Shown one piece after another: positions 8,717 to 16,895 of a DNA stretch of 64,000 nt. The stretch lies in NCBI RefSeq assembly GCF_004570385.1, contig NZ_SPQL01000001.1, forward strand, positions 310,001-374,000, in the 5' to 3' direction. Made by a program: the position numbers and the translations under genes. Origin of the DNA: Blastococcus sp. CT_GayMR19 (GTDB lineage: Bacteria; Actinomycetota; Actinomycetes; Mycobacteriales; Geodermatophilaceae). Positions within the stretch are counted from its first letter, which is position 1. Each line of letters opens with the position of its first letter. The notes below the pieces were generated by a model, which made no database searches, was not told the origin of the DNA, and saw only the letters and a list, made by a program, of their open reading frames with translations.

Positions 8717-9115
8717 AAAGCGCATGTCCAGGAGTCCGTGGAGGTCTCGTCCGGCCCCGCGGTCGACGAGGCGCGGGCTCTGTCGCCGGCCGCCTCGCTG
8801 TTCCACAGCCTCTCCGATCCGGCTCGGCTGGCGATCCTGCGCCACCTCGCCGCAGGCGAGCACCGGGTCGTGGACCTCACGGCCCATCTGGGCCTGGCCC
8901 AGTCGACCGTGTCCGCGCATCTCGCCTGTCTCCGCGACTGCGGACTGGTGACGTCCCGGCCGCAGGGCCGCGCGTCGATGTTCTCGCTCGCGACCGAACC
9001 GCACCTGATGGAGCTCCTCGGGGCAGCCGAGCGGCTGCTGACCGAGACCGGCGACGCCGTCGACCTGTGTCCCACCTACGGCTCCGCCGCCCGGCGCCGG
9101 CCTCGGGCGGACTGA
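8708..9115 (+). CDS. cmtR: ArsR-family cadmium/lead sensor CmtR-like (copy 1)
   Basis: 135-residue winged-helix repressor of the ArsR/SmtB family. The recognition helix reads STVSAHLACLRDC, giving Cys74 and Cys78, and a third cysteine, Cys121 (DLCPTYG), lies near the C-terminus. This is the ligand set of mycobacterial CmtR (Cys57, Cys61, Cys102), which senses Cd and Pb. I start at the GTG (8708) rather than the ATG two codons later because TATCAT sits 7 bases upstream and the paralogue at 15282 has its GTG in the same register, which suggests a leaderless start. It is transcribed with, or just after, the ligase. Confidence 0.88.
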   Translation: MTMKAHVQESVEVSSGPAVDEARALSPAASLFHSLSDPARLAILRHLAAGEHRVVDLTAHLGLAQSTVSAHLACLRDCGLVTSRPQGRASMFSLATEPHLMELLGAAERLLTETGDAVDLCPTYGSAARRRPRAD

Positions 9116-9219
9116 CCATGGCGCCCGCCGGCGCGCTGATCCGGACCGGAACCAACCGGTCGATCCCCGGAGTGACGCGCCACGGCGACCCGTCCGCAAG
9201 GGCGGGGTAGGAGCCGCTC

Positions 9220-10002
9220 GTGCCGACTCCCCCCTCGCTGCCTCCCGAGATGCTGCTGCGGTACACCGACCTGCCCGAGGGCCGCGTCCGCACGCGGGTG
9301 CTCGGCCGACGGCGCCCGGACGTCCCGCCGGTCGTGGTCGTGCAGGGCATGGCTGTTTCGGACTACCTGCTGCCGGCCTGTGCCGCCCTCGGCGAGTGGA
9401 CCGAGGTGCACCTGCTCGACCTGCCCGGCTACGCCGGCAGCGGCGAGCCGACGCGCCACCTCGATGTCCGGAGCTATGGAGAAACGGTCGCGCACTGGCT
9501 GGAGGCTGCAGAGCTCGACCGAGCCGTGGTCGTGGGCCACTCGAGCGGCACCCAGGTCGCGGCGTGGGCCGGCGTGCTGTGCCCTCAGCGAGTCGCCGCC
9601 GTCGGCCTGGCGAGCCCGACCATCGACCCGATGGCGCGGTCCCTCCCGAGATTGCTGTTCCGCTGGCGCCTGGACGCTCGAGCGCCGTCACCGGGTCTGG
9701 AGGCCAACCACATCCCGGAGTGGAAGCGTGCGGGGCCGGGCGGGATCGGTCACCTGGTGAAGGTGCATCTCGCCGATCATCTCGAGGATCAGGTCGGGCG
9801 CCTGCCCATGCCGATGCTCGCCATCCGGGCCGCGGACGATCGGCTCAGCAGCGAGAGCTGGGTGCGCGACCTCGCCCGGCTAGCACCGGACGGCGACCAC
9901 GTGAGCGTTCCCGGCGCGCACGCCTTCGTCTGGCTCGATCCCTCCGCGTGGTCGGAGCCGCTGCGTCGGCTCGCCGACCGAGCCGGCTCCGCGCTCCGAT
10001 GA
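9220..10002 (+). CDS. Alpha/beta hydrolase
   Basis: 260 residues with an alpha/beta-hydrolase fold: an oxyanion segment VVVQGMAVSDY, nucleophile elbow VVGHSSGTQ (Ser about 109), a late acid in RAADDRLS and a catalytic His in GAHAFVW. The GTG start follows TAGGAG at 7 bases. It is separated from cmtR by about 100 bases and followed by an unknown gene, so it belongs to the metal-linked metabolic cluster. Substrate unknown; an esterase or lipase acting on the ligase product is only a guess. Confidence 0.75.
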   Translation: MPTPPSLPPEMLLRYTDLPEGRVRTRVLGRRRPDVPPVVVVQGMAVSDYLLPACAALGEWTEVHLLDLPGYAGSGEPTRHLDVRSYGETVAHWLEAAELDRAVVVGHSSGTQVAAWAGVLCPQRVAAVGLASPTIDPMARSLPRLLFRWRLDARAPSPGLEANHIPEWKRAGPGGIGHLVKVHLADHLEDQVGRLPMPMLAIRAADDRLSSESWVRDLARLAPDGDHVSVPGAHAFVWLDPSAWSEPLRRLADRAGSALR

Positions 10003-10060
10003 TTGCGAGCGGCCAGCGGGACGGTGGGGGCCTCCCCCGCGCCGGGCACGGGGTCCTGGA

Positions 10061-11422
10061 GTGACGGACCTGCCGCCGGAGAAGGCGGTCGCGTCCTTCG
10101 ACTCGGCCAGCGCGCTGCTCGCCGCCCTGGCACGGGCACTTCAGGGACGGGACTTCCCGCACCTGGGGCAGTCCCGGCTCAAGGTTCCGCTGGTCCGCGC
10201 CGGCGCCCTGCTTCCCCTCCCCCTGCGACGTCGGGTGTACGCGAAGGCAAGCGGCCGGGAGGGCGTTCCCCCGGACCGGCTGGGCCAAATCGACCTCGAG
10301 CGGGTCGCCGCCTGGATCACCGACCACTATCCCGCCCGGCGCTATCCGGCGGTGCTCATCGGCTCCTCCAACGGCGCGCTGTCCCATCTCGCCGCCGCCG
10401 CCGGCCTGCCCTGGCTACCGCAGACCCTGCTGGTGCCGGTGCGACGTCCGGGGGTGGACCCCCGCGACGTCGGCGCCGCTCTGGAGTTCGGTGCCCGGCA
10501 CGCGCCGCCCCTGCTGGATCGCAACCCCACCATCGAGTTGCACCACATGCACGACCCGAACCAGGACGCGCTCAGCGCCTCCCAGATGGCGTACTTCCGC
10601 ATCAAGTGGCACACGCTGCCCCGGGCGTACGAGCGCTTCCTCGTCGACCGGCTGGAGCCCGGCGCGCCGATCATCGTCGTGCGCGACCGGTCATCGTGGC
10701 CCGTGACGCGCGTGGGACCGCGGCACGTGTTCCAGTACGGGGCGCACGGCGGTATGACCGCCGCGGAGTACGCGGCCGAACCCGGCGCCCCGCCCACCGA
10801 CGAGGTCGCTGCGGAGGCCGAATGGGGTTTCGCCGACGCGCTCGGGGACGACGTCCACACCTGGGCGATCCGCAACGGGCACCCCGTGGTCGACGTGCGC
10901 TACGACCACCCGCAGGACCCTGCCGCCGGAGTCGCGGACGCCTTCCGCGCCTGGCTACAGGAGCGCGGCGAGCCCGCCCAGCGGCTGCTGGTGAGTTCCT
11001 TCATCGTGCACGATCCCTGGCGGACGATCACCACCGCGTCGGTACCGTTCTGGACGTTCTTCCCGGTGCGTCAGGCGGCACAGGACCTCGCGAATTACCT
11101 CGACCGCGCCTCCTACGACGACGTCGACGTCCTCCTGTTCAGCAACGGAGTCCCGTCCCGCGGCCAGGTCGACGCCCGATCGTGGGAACGTCTCGCCCAG
11201 CGCGCACGGCGACGCGGACGACTGCTCGGCGTGGACGCCGACGCGTTCCCGGCAGACTTCGCCGCCTTCGCCCGCTACGGCCCCGCCCTCCGGTCACTGC
11301 CCCCGGCCACCGTCCCGTGGTCGCCGCTGAGCGTGGCCGACCTGCTGGCCGGCCTCGACGCCGCCCCTCAGATCTCGGTGACCCGTTCGGATTCGAGCCC
11401 GCCTTCCGACCCGCAGGCGTGA
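10061..11422 (+). CDS. Unknown protein with GSSNG elbow-like motif
   Basis: 453 residues, no family recognised with certainty. Near residue 98 a segment VLIGSSNGALSHLAAA resembles a nucleophile elbow of a serine hydrolase or a cofactor loop. His-rich ELHHMHDPN follows, and later parts (VSSFIVHDPWRTI, FFPVRQAA) look like a folded cytosolic enzyme. There are no signal peptide or membrane segments. The GTG start is 58 bases after the hydrolase stop. It ends 82 bases before nadE. Base composition is like its neighbours. Its place downstream of a CmtR-type promoter cluster suggests a stress-linked enzyme. Confidence 0.6.
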   Translation: MTDLPPEKAVASFDSASALLAALARALQGRDFPHLGQSRLKVPLVRAGALLPLPLRRRVYAKASGREGVPPDRLGQIDLERVAAWITDHYPARRYPAVLIGSSNGALSHLAAAAGLPWLPQTLLVPVRRPGVDPRDVGAALEFGARHAPPLLDRNPTIELHHMHDPNQDALSASQMAYFRIKWHTLPRAYERFLVDRLEPGAPIIVVRDRSSWPVTRVGPRHVFQYGAHGGMTAAEYAAEPGAPPTDEVAAEAEWGFADALGDDVHTWAIRNGHPVVDVRYDHPQDPAAGVADAFRAWLQERGEPAQRLLVSSFIVHDPWRTITTASVPFWTFFPVRQAAQDLANYLDRASYDDVDVLLFSNGVPSRGQVDARSWERLAQRARRRGRLLGVDADAFPADFAAFARYGPALRSLPPATVPWSPLSVADLLAGLDAAPQISVTRSDSSPPSDPQA

Positions 11423-11504
11423 GAACCCTCCACTCCGCCCCGGCCGCCGGACTGATCGCTGCTCCATGTCGTCTCGACGAACCACTCCTGAAAGGGATCA
11501 CCCC

Positions 11505-12332
11505 ATGACCGATGGCGCCCGGGAAGTACAGCGACGCATAGCCCAGGAACTGGGGGTGCTGTCCGAATTCGACCCCGCCCATGAGGCGGACCGCCGCAGC
11601 CAGTTCCTGGCAGACCTACTGGCAGCCAGCGGCCTCCGCACCCTGGTTGTCGGCATCAGTGGCGGCGTGGACTCCGCGACGGCGGGCATGCTCTGCCGCC
11701 GTGCGGTGCGACGTCGCCCCTCGGGGGCTGCCGCACTGGTGGCGGTGCGCCTGCCCTACGGACGACAGCACGACGAGGTCGACTGCGGAGCGGTCCTCGA
11801 CGCCATCGAGCCCGACCACCTGTTCACCGTCGACATCCGCCCGGCCAGCGATGCCGCCCTGGCCGGGCTGACCGCGGCGGGGCTCCGCTTCCCCTCCGCC
11901 GACAGAGAAGACCACGCGCTGGGCAACATCAAGGCGCGCCAGCGGATGGTCGCCCAGTACGGCATCGCCGCCGCGCTCGACGGCCTGGTGATCGGCACCG
12001 ACCACGCCGCCGAAGCCGTCACCGGCTTCTTCACCAAGTTCGGCGACGGAGGAGTCGACGCCAACCCGCTGGCCGGACTGACGAAGCGCCGGGTGCGCGG
12101 ACTCGCCCGACACCTGGGCGTGCCCGAACACATCGTGGACAAGACGCCGACCGCGGACCTGGAGTCCCTGCGCCCACAGCTGCCCGACGAGGAAGTCCTC
12201 GGCCTCAGCTACGAAGAGATCGACGACTTCCTCGAAGGCCGTCCCGTCCGCCCCGAGACCCAAGCCGAGATCACCCACCGCTACACCGCCACGGCCCACA
12301 AGCGCACCGGGCCGATCACGCCCCCGCGCTGA
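11505..12332 (+). CDS. nadE: Ammonia-dependent NAD(+) synthetase
   Basis: 275 residues, the short NadE form without a glutaminase domain. It adenylates nicotinate adenine dinucleotide and amidates it to NAD+. The PP-loop VVGISGGVDSATAG lies at about 48-61, and DHAAEAVTGFFTKFGDGG and NPLAGLTKRRVR, both strongly conserved in NadE, follow. The ATG at 11505 follows AAAGGGATCACCCC. It is convergent with the lspA operon, with only 9 bases between stops. A copy inside a metal island may support NAD demand of the flavin reductases; that is inference. Confidence 0.92.
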   Translation: MTDGAREVQRRIAQELGVLSEFDPAHEADRRSQFLADLLAASGLRTLVVGISGGVDSATAGMLCRRAVRRRPSGAAALVAVRLPYGRQHDEVDCGAVLDAIEPDHLFTVDIRPASDAALAGLTAAGLRFPSADREDHALGNIKARQRMVAQYGIAAALDGLVIGTDHAAEAVTGFFTKFGDGGVDANPLAGLTKRRVRGLARHLGVPEHIVDKTPTADLESLRPQLPDEEVLGLSYEEIDDFLEGRPVRPETQAEITHRYTATAHKRTGPITPPR

Positions 12333-12341
12333 CGCGGCGGG

Positions 12342-12911
12342 TCAGGCTGCCTCTCGGCCGGAAGGCGAACCCGAGTCCGTTGGCGGCGGGGACTCAACTG
12401 CACCCGAGCGGGCGAGCCGCTTCTCCGCCGCGTCACTACGCCAAGCCGTCAGCGCGAACAACAGTGCGCCGGTGACGATCGCGGTGTCGGCGAGGTTGAA
12501 CGTCGGCCACCAGCCAGTGTGCAGGTAGTCGGTGACCACCCCGTCCGCGGCGCGGTCGGCGAGGTTGGCCACCGCGCCACCCAGGATCAGGGCCAGCGCG
12601 GCGAGCTGGGCTCGGCCGCCGTGATGTGCCGCGCGCCAGGCGAACACCGCCACCGCCGCGGTAATCGTGGCGGTGACGGCGATGACCAGCCAGGCCGGGG
12701 CCTCCGCGCCGACGGAGAACGCGACACCCCGGTTGTAGCCCAGCCGCAGGTCCACCGGCCCGAGCTCCACCCCGGTCGCCGACAGGTCCTTCTGCGCCCA
12801 GGCCTTCGCGGTGAGGTCCACCGCCGCCACTCCCGCCGCGGCCGCCGCCACCCACAGTCGCCGACGGACCGGCCGGACCCGCCCGGGACCGGGGCCCCCG
12901 GCCCCGGTCAC
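12342..12911 (-). CDS. lspA: Signal peptidase II (prolipoprotein signal peptidase)
   Basis: 189-residue membrane aspartyl protease that removes the signal peptide from diacylglyceryl-modified prolipoproteins. It has four hydrophobic segments. The conserved blocks are GYNRGVAFS, then GGAVANLADRA and the catalytic-Asp block FNLADTAIV near 145. The GTG start overlaps the ATPase stop by four bases (GTGA), so it is translationally coupled as the third gene of a cmtR-ATPase-lspA operon. LspA genes next to heavy-metal ATPases are known from other bacteria. It is one of three lipoprotein-maturation enzymes in this window. Confidence 0.92.
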   Translation of the reverse strand: MTGAGGPGPGRVRPVRRRLWVAAAAAGVAAVDLTAKAWAQKDLSATGVELGPVDLRLGYNRGVAFSVGAEAPAWLVIAVTATITAAVAVFAWRAAHHGGRAQLAALALILGGAVANLADRAADGVVTDYLHTGWWPTFNLADTAIVTGALLFALTAWRSDAAEKRLARSGAVESPPPTDSGSPSGREAA

Positions 12912-14872
12912 CGGACGGCGCCGGTCAACTCGACGGGCGCCGGCGCCGGGGCGGCGGACACCGAGGCCAGCGGCTTCGTCCGGCCGGCGCGCACGCCGTT
13001 CGCGATGACGAAGACCTCGGCGACCTCGTGCACCAGCACGACCGCGGCCAGGCCGAGAACGCCGAACAGCGCCAGCGGCATCAGACCGATCACGATGCCC
13101 AACGACAGGCCGACGTTCTGCAGCATGATCCGGCGCGCGCGGCGGGCGTGGCTGAATGCCTCCGGCAGGTGGCGCAGGTCCTCGCCCATGAGCGCCACGT
13201 CGGCGGTCTCGATCGCGACGTCGCTGCCCATCGCCCCCATCGCGATGCCCAGGTCCGCGGTGGCGAGCGCCGGGGCGTCGTTGACGCCGTCACCGACCAT
13301 CGCGGTGCGCCGCTGACCACGCAGCTCGGCGACCAGACGCGCCTTGTCCTCCGGGCGCAGCTCCGCGTGCACCTGCTCGATGCCCACCTCCCGCGCCAGG
13401 GCCGTGGCGGTGGCGGTGTTGTCACCGGTCAGCATGGCCACGGTGTAACCGTCGCGGCGCAGCTGAGCGACGACCTCCGCCGCCTCCGGACGCAGCTCGT
13501 CGCGCACCGCGACCGCACCGACGAGCTGCCCGTCGACCTCGATGAGCACCGCGGTCGCGCCGGCGTGCTGCATCCGCTGCACGTCCCCGGCGAGCACGCC
13601 GGCCTCGATCCAGCCGGGACGGCCCAGCCGCGCCGGGCGGCCGCCCACCCGTCCGACCAGCCCGGCTCCGACGACGGCCTCGACGTCGTCGGCCGGTGTG
13701 ACGCCGGGAACCGCGGCCAGGATCGCCTGGGCGAGGGGGTGCTCGCTGCGGGCCTCCAGTGCGGCGGCGACGTCCAGCACCTGCTCGCGGGGTACCCCCG
13801 GGACGGTGGCGACCTCCACCACCGAGGGCCGGTTGCGGGTCAGCGTGCCGGTCTTGTCCAGCGCAACCCCGCGGATCGCGCCGAGTGCCTCCAGGGCCGC
13901 GCCGCCCTTGACCAGCACGCCCAGGCGGCTCGCGGCGCCCACCGCGGCGACGACGGTGACCGGCACGGAGATGGCCAGCGCGCAGGGAGAGGCTGCCACC
14001 AGCACGACGAGGGCGCGCTCGATCCAGACGAGGGGATCACCGAGCAGGCTGCCGATGCCGGCGATGACCACCGCCGCGATCATCACGCCGGGCACCAGCG
14101 GCTTGGCGATCCGGTCGGCGAGCCGCTGGGCCTCGCCCTTGCGGGACTGCTCGGCCTCCACGATCCGCACGATGCGAGCCAGCGAGTTGTCCTCAGCGGT
14201 CGTGGTGACCCGCACCTCGAGCACACCGGTGCCGTTGATGGACCCAGCGAAGACCTCGTCGCCCGGCCCGGCCTCCACCGGCACCGATTCGCCGGTGATC
14301 GCCGAGACGTCCAGGGCGGTGCGCCCGGTGCCGATGACGCCGTCGGTGGCGATCCGCTCCCCGGGCTTGACCACCATGACGTCGCCGACGCGCAGCTCGC
14401 CGGGGGCCACGACCTGCTCGACACCGTTGCGACGCACGGTCGCCTGCTCCGGCACCAGGGACAGCAGCGCGCGGAGCCCGCGGCGGGTCTTCGCCAGCGA
14501 GTACTCCTCCAGGCCCTCGCTGATCGAGTACAGGAAGGCCAGCATCGCGGCCTCGGCGACCTCGCCGAGCAGCACCGCCCCAACTGCGGCGATCGTCATC
14601 AGCGTGCCGACACCGATCTTGCCCTTAGCCAGCCGGCGCAGCGTCGAGGGGACGAAGGTCCAGGCCCCGACCGCCAGGGCGGCCACCTCGAGGCCGAGCT
14701 GCAAGCCGGGACGGTCGGCGCCTCCGGCGAACAGCGCCCCCACCAGGAGCACACCGGCGACCGCCGCGGCCTGTAGCTCCCGGACCTGCCAGAACCGTTC
14801 GGCCTCGTGCTCCTCGGCCTCCTTGCCGGCCGGGGTCGTCTCGTCGTCGCCGCAGCCGCAGGCGTCGCTCAT
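12908..14872 (-). CDS. Heavy-metal P1B-type ATPase (Cd/Zn/Pb exporter, CtpG-like)
   Basis: 654-residue metal-transporting P-type ATPase. A short Cys-rich N-terminus (ACGCGDDE) replaces a full metal-binding domain. Other landmarks are TGES, the transmembrane metal motif SPCALAIS, the phosphorylation site DKTGTLT, an SEHPLAQA nucleotide-site HP motif, GDGVNDAPAL and an EV-x-EV stretch in the last helix. The SPC rather than CPC motif is as in mycobacterial CtpG, which is controlled by CmtR. The ATG at 14872 has GAGGAG upstream and overlaps the cmtR stop (ATGA). The operon and dyad at 15274 support Cd/Pb induction. Confidence 0.9.
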   Translation of the reverse strand: MSDACGCGDDETTPAGKEAEEHEAERFWQVRELQAAAVAGVLLVGALFAGGADRPGLQLGLEVAALAVGAWTFVPSTLRRLAKGKIGVGTLMTIAAVGAVLLGEVAEAAMLAFLYSISEGLEEYSLAKTRRGLRALLSLVPEQATVRRNGVEQVVAPGELRVGDVMVVKPGERIATDGVIGTGRTALDVSAITGESVPVEAGPGDEVFAGSINGTGVLEVRVTTTAEDNSLARIVRIVEAEQSRKGEAQRLADRIAKPLVPGVMIAAVVIAGIGSLLGDPLVWIERALVVLVAASPCALAISVPVTVVAAVGAASRLGVLVKGGAALEALGAIRGVALDKTGTLTRNRPSVVEVATVPGVPREQVLDVAAALEARSEHPLAQAILAAVPGVTPADDVEAVVGAGLVGRVGGRPARLGRPGWIEAGVLAGDVQRMQHAGATAVLIEVDGQLVGAVAVRDELRPEAAEVVAQLRRDGYTVAMLTGDNTATATALAREVGIEQVHAELRPEDKARLVAELRGQRRTAMVGDGVNDAPALATADLGIAMGAMGSDVAIETADVALMGEDLRHLPEAFSHARRARRIMLQNVGLSLGIVIGLMPLALFGVLGLAAVVLVHEVAEVFVIANGVRAGRTKPLASVSAAPAPAPVELTGAVR

Positions 14873-15282
14873 CGGGTGCTCTCCTCGTCGTGGGTGGTCT
14901 CGGCCGTGGTGGCGGGTCGGGGCTCCGGCCGGGGGTCCCCGAAGCCTGGGCACAGGGCGACCGCGTTGCCGGTGGCGGCGAGCAGCGATTCCGCCGTGGT
15001 GAGCAGGTCCAGCAACTCAGGGTGAGTCAGGGAGTACACCGAGGCGCGGCCTCGGGGACGGAAGTCGACCAGGCCGCAATCCCGCAGGCATGCCAGGTGC
15101 GCCGACACCGTGGACTGCGCCAGGCCGAGCTCCGCAACGAGATCGACCACTCGGGCCTCGCCCTTGGCGAGGCGCCGGAGCAACGCGAGGCGGGTGGAGT
15201 CACCCAGGCCGGAGAACAACGCCGCCGCCGGCGCCAGGGCTGCTCGCGGGGCGGCATCTGCCGGTACCTCAGTGATCGTCAC
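14869..15282 (-). CDS. cmtR: ArsR-family cadmium/lead sensor CmtR-like (copy 2)
   Basis: 137-residue winged-helix repressor closely related to the gene at 8708. Cys65 and Cys69 lie in the recognition helix (HLACLRDC) and Cys111 in ALCPGFG, the CmtR cadmium ligands. The start is the GTG at 15282, inside a dyad shared with the first copy, with a TATCAT -10 element 7 bases upstream on the minus strand. It is the first gene of the operon cmtR-ATPase-lspA, all overlapping by four bases. In the presence of Cd or Pb it should leave its operator and switch on the ATPase. Confidence 0.9.
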   Translation of the reverse strand: MTITEVPADAAPRAALAPAAALFSGLGDSTRLALLRRLAKGEARVVDLVAELGLAQSTVSAHLACLRDCGLVDFRPRGRASVYSLTHPELLDLLTTAESLLAATGNAVALCPGFGDPRPEPRPATTAETTHDEESTR

Positions 15283-15291
15283 CCGACGATG
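15274..15291. promoter_or_regulatory. CmtR operator over leaderless cmtR promoter (copy 2)
   Basis: On the minus strand CATCG-TCGGGTGA-CGATC, preceded by TA to give TATCAT, with the GTG start of cmtR inside the dyad. It matches the dyad at 8699 in spacing, and the aligned start codon is at the same offset. It differs from the other three copies by one base in the second arm. Confidence 0.7.
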
Positions 15292-15504
15292 ATAACGCGA
15301 CACCACGGTGGAACAAGGCAGGCGCACTTCTGTCCGCCGCCTGCAGACGCCCGCCAACTATCCGACCTGCGCTCATGAGTGAAATTGCGGGGGTCCCGGT
15401 GTGTGCTCGCCCAGTCGGCCGGCGCTCCCTGACAAGCCCTGACAATGGCTTAGCTGTAATGGATACGTAGCCGGGGAGGTCCGGCCGGGCCGACGACGTC
15501 TCAC

Positions 15505-16500
15505 TCAGTCGACGCCGCCGTAGGAGTGCAGGCCGGTTGAGACGAGGTTCACGAAGAGGAGGTTGAACACGAGGCTGGCGAATGCCAGCAGGTTGATCCA
15601 GGCCGCCGGCTTACCGCGCCACCCGGTGGTGGTGCGCGCATGCAGGTAGACGGCGTAGAGCACCCAGGAAATGAAGGCCCAGGTCTCCTTGGGATCCCAT
15701 CCCCAGAACCGGCCCCAGGCACTCTCGGCCCAGATAGCCCCGGCGATGACGGCGAAGGTCCAGATCGGAAAGCCGAAGACGGCGGTGCGGTGGGCGACAC
15801 GGTCCAGCACCGCCGCGGCAGGCAGCTTCACGGCGAGGCCGGTCGCCCGCGCGCCTTCCGCTGCGAGCCGCTTGTCGTGGCGCACCCTGACGAGGTAGAG
15901 GGCGCTGGCCACGCCGCTGACCATGAGGATGCCGAAGGAGACGATGGCCGCGGAGACGTGCACCGCGAGCCAGTCCGACCGCAGCGCTGCGATCAGCGGA
16001 CCGGCGGCGGCGTACAGATAGAGACCGATCAGGACGAGCCCGAAGACAGCGAAGCCCAGGACAAAAGCGCCCATGCGGCGCGCCCCGGGGACCCGCGTCG
16101 CGACGACCAAGTAGGCGACGACTCCGATGAGCACCGACGCCGTTCCGAACTCGTACATGTTGCCCCAGGGCACCCGACCCGTGGCCGCGCTGCGGGTGAC
16201 GAGCACCCCGGCGTGGAGCACCGCGCCCAAGGCGGTCAGGGCGAGGCCGGCGAGACCCCACCGGCGCGTCGGCGCGATCCCCTCGTTCGGCGTCGGTAAC
16301 GCCTCACTCGGCCGGAGGTCGTCGCTGCGGGAGGGGGCGCCGACATGCGCCTCCACAGCCGAGGAGCGCCTTTCGGCCCACCGGGTGCCGTGGCGTCCGA
16401 AGGCCAGTTCGGCACTGAACAGCAGCACCGCAATCGAATAGACGGCGATGGTGGCGCTGAACAACGAGTCCGACAGTGCCGACAGCCCATCGGGTGTCAT
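15505..16500 (-). CDS. ccsB: Cytochrome c biogenesis protein CcsB/CcsA (System II)
   Basis: 331-residue membrane protein of the CcmF/CcsA superfamily, the heme-handling half of the System II cytochrome c synthase with ResB. It has about eight hydrophobic segments. The heme-binding WWD block appears as IWAESAWGRFWGWDPKETWAF near 265, and conserved His residues lie in HAGVL, HVSAA and YLHARTTTGW. The ATG at 16500 has a GGAAGGA ribosome site. It is divergent from resB across an intergenic region that carries a BlaI-type dyad (16705). Confidence 0.93.
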   Translation of the reverse strand: MTPDGLSALSDSLFSATIAVYSIAVLLFSAELAFGRHGTRWAERRSSAVEAHVGAPSRSDDLRPSEALPTPNEGIAPTRRWGLAGLALTALGAVLHAGVLVTRSAATGRVPWGNMYEFGTASVLIGVVAYLVVATRVPGARRMGAFVLGFAVFGLVLIGLYLYAAAGPLIAALRSDWLAVHVSAAIVSFGILMVSGVASALYLVRVRHDKRLAAEGARATGLAVKLPAAAVLDRVAHRTAVFGFPIWTFAVIAGAIWAESAWGRFWGWDPKETWAFISWVLYAVYLHARTTTGWRGKPAAWINLLAFASLVFNLLFVNLVSTGLHSYGGVD

Positions 16501-16624
16501 ACCGGGTCCTTCCTGGGCGCCACATGGCGCCGCCGATCGGGTGACCACAAGCAGCTCGGCAGCGAGGGTGGGGCGAGCGGTGCCCTGCCGAACCTGAGAA
16601 CGCCGTCCATCCTCGCAGTTGCTC

Positions 16625-16637
16625 CTATCCCGGATAG
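16625..16637. promoter_or_regulatory. Weak second dyad in ccsB-resB promoter region
   Basis: CTATC-CCG-GATAG, followed by TAGG so that the right side reads GATAGTAGG as in the dyads at 37518 and 44060. It is only partly like the TACTA-N7-TAGTA sites and lies 125 bases upstream of ccsB, so it may be a lower-affinity site for that gene. Confidence 0.35.
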
Positions 16638-16704
16638 TAGGCACCCGGATTCCGCGCTGCTCGTCCCGCGGGCACGACCGGCCCGACGACCCGAGCCTGG
16701 CCTC

Positions 16705-16721
16705 TACTAGGGCACCTAGTA
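16705..16721. promoter_or_regulatory. BlaI-type operator between ccsB and resB
   Basis: TACTAGGGCACCTAGTA, a dyad with perfect 7-base arms around GCA. It fits the TACTA-N7-TAGTA consensus seen at six places in the window, including the promoter of the blaI gene at 38955. It lies in the divergent region between ccsB and resB and could control both. Confidence 0.7.
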
Positions 16722-16820
16722 ACGTGTCCCCAGCATCCCCTCCCTCGGCCGACCCCGCCGCCCGGTCAGGATCAGCAGTAACCAGTCCGCCGACGCCAGG
16801 CGGCGCGTGAAGGAGCCGCC

Positions 16821-16895
16821 GTGAGCACCCACTCGAGGGCCCGGCCGACTCCGACGGTGCCGGTCCGCAGCCAGGCCGGAGCGAGGATGCCGTGA
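16821..16895 (+). CDS. 24-codon upstream ORF coupled to resB
   Basis: GTG start with AAGGAG seven bases upstream; 24 residues rich in Arg and Pro. It ends at a TGA that overlaps the resB GTG start (GTGA). The strong ribosome site and the overlap suggest a leader peptide that couples or tunes resB translation. The peptide has no recognisable motif, so it could also be chance. Conservation of the overlap in related genomes would decide. Confidence 0.4.
   Translation: MSTHSRARPTPTVPVRSQAGARMP

Noticed and set aside
13028-14776. Long plus-strand frame over the metal ATPase
   Set aside because: The minus-strand frame holds all P-type ATPase motifs; the plus frame is His/Asp/Gly-rich noise.
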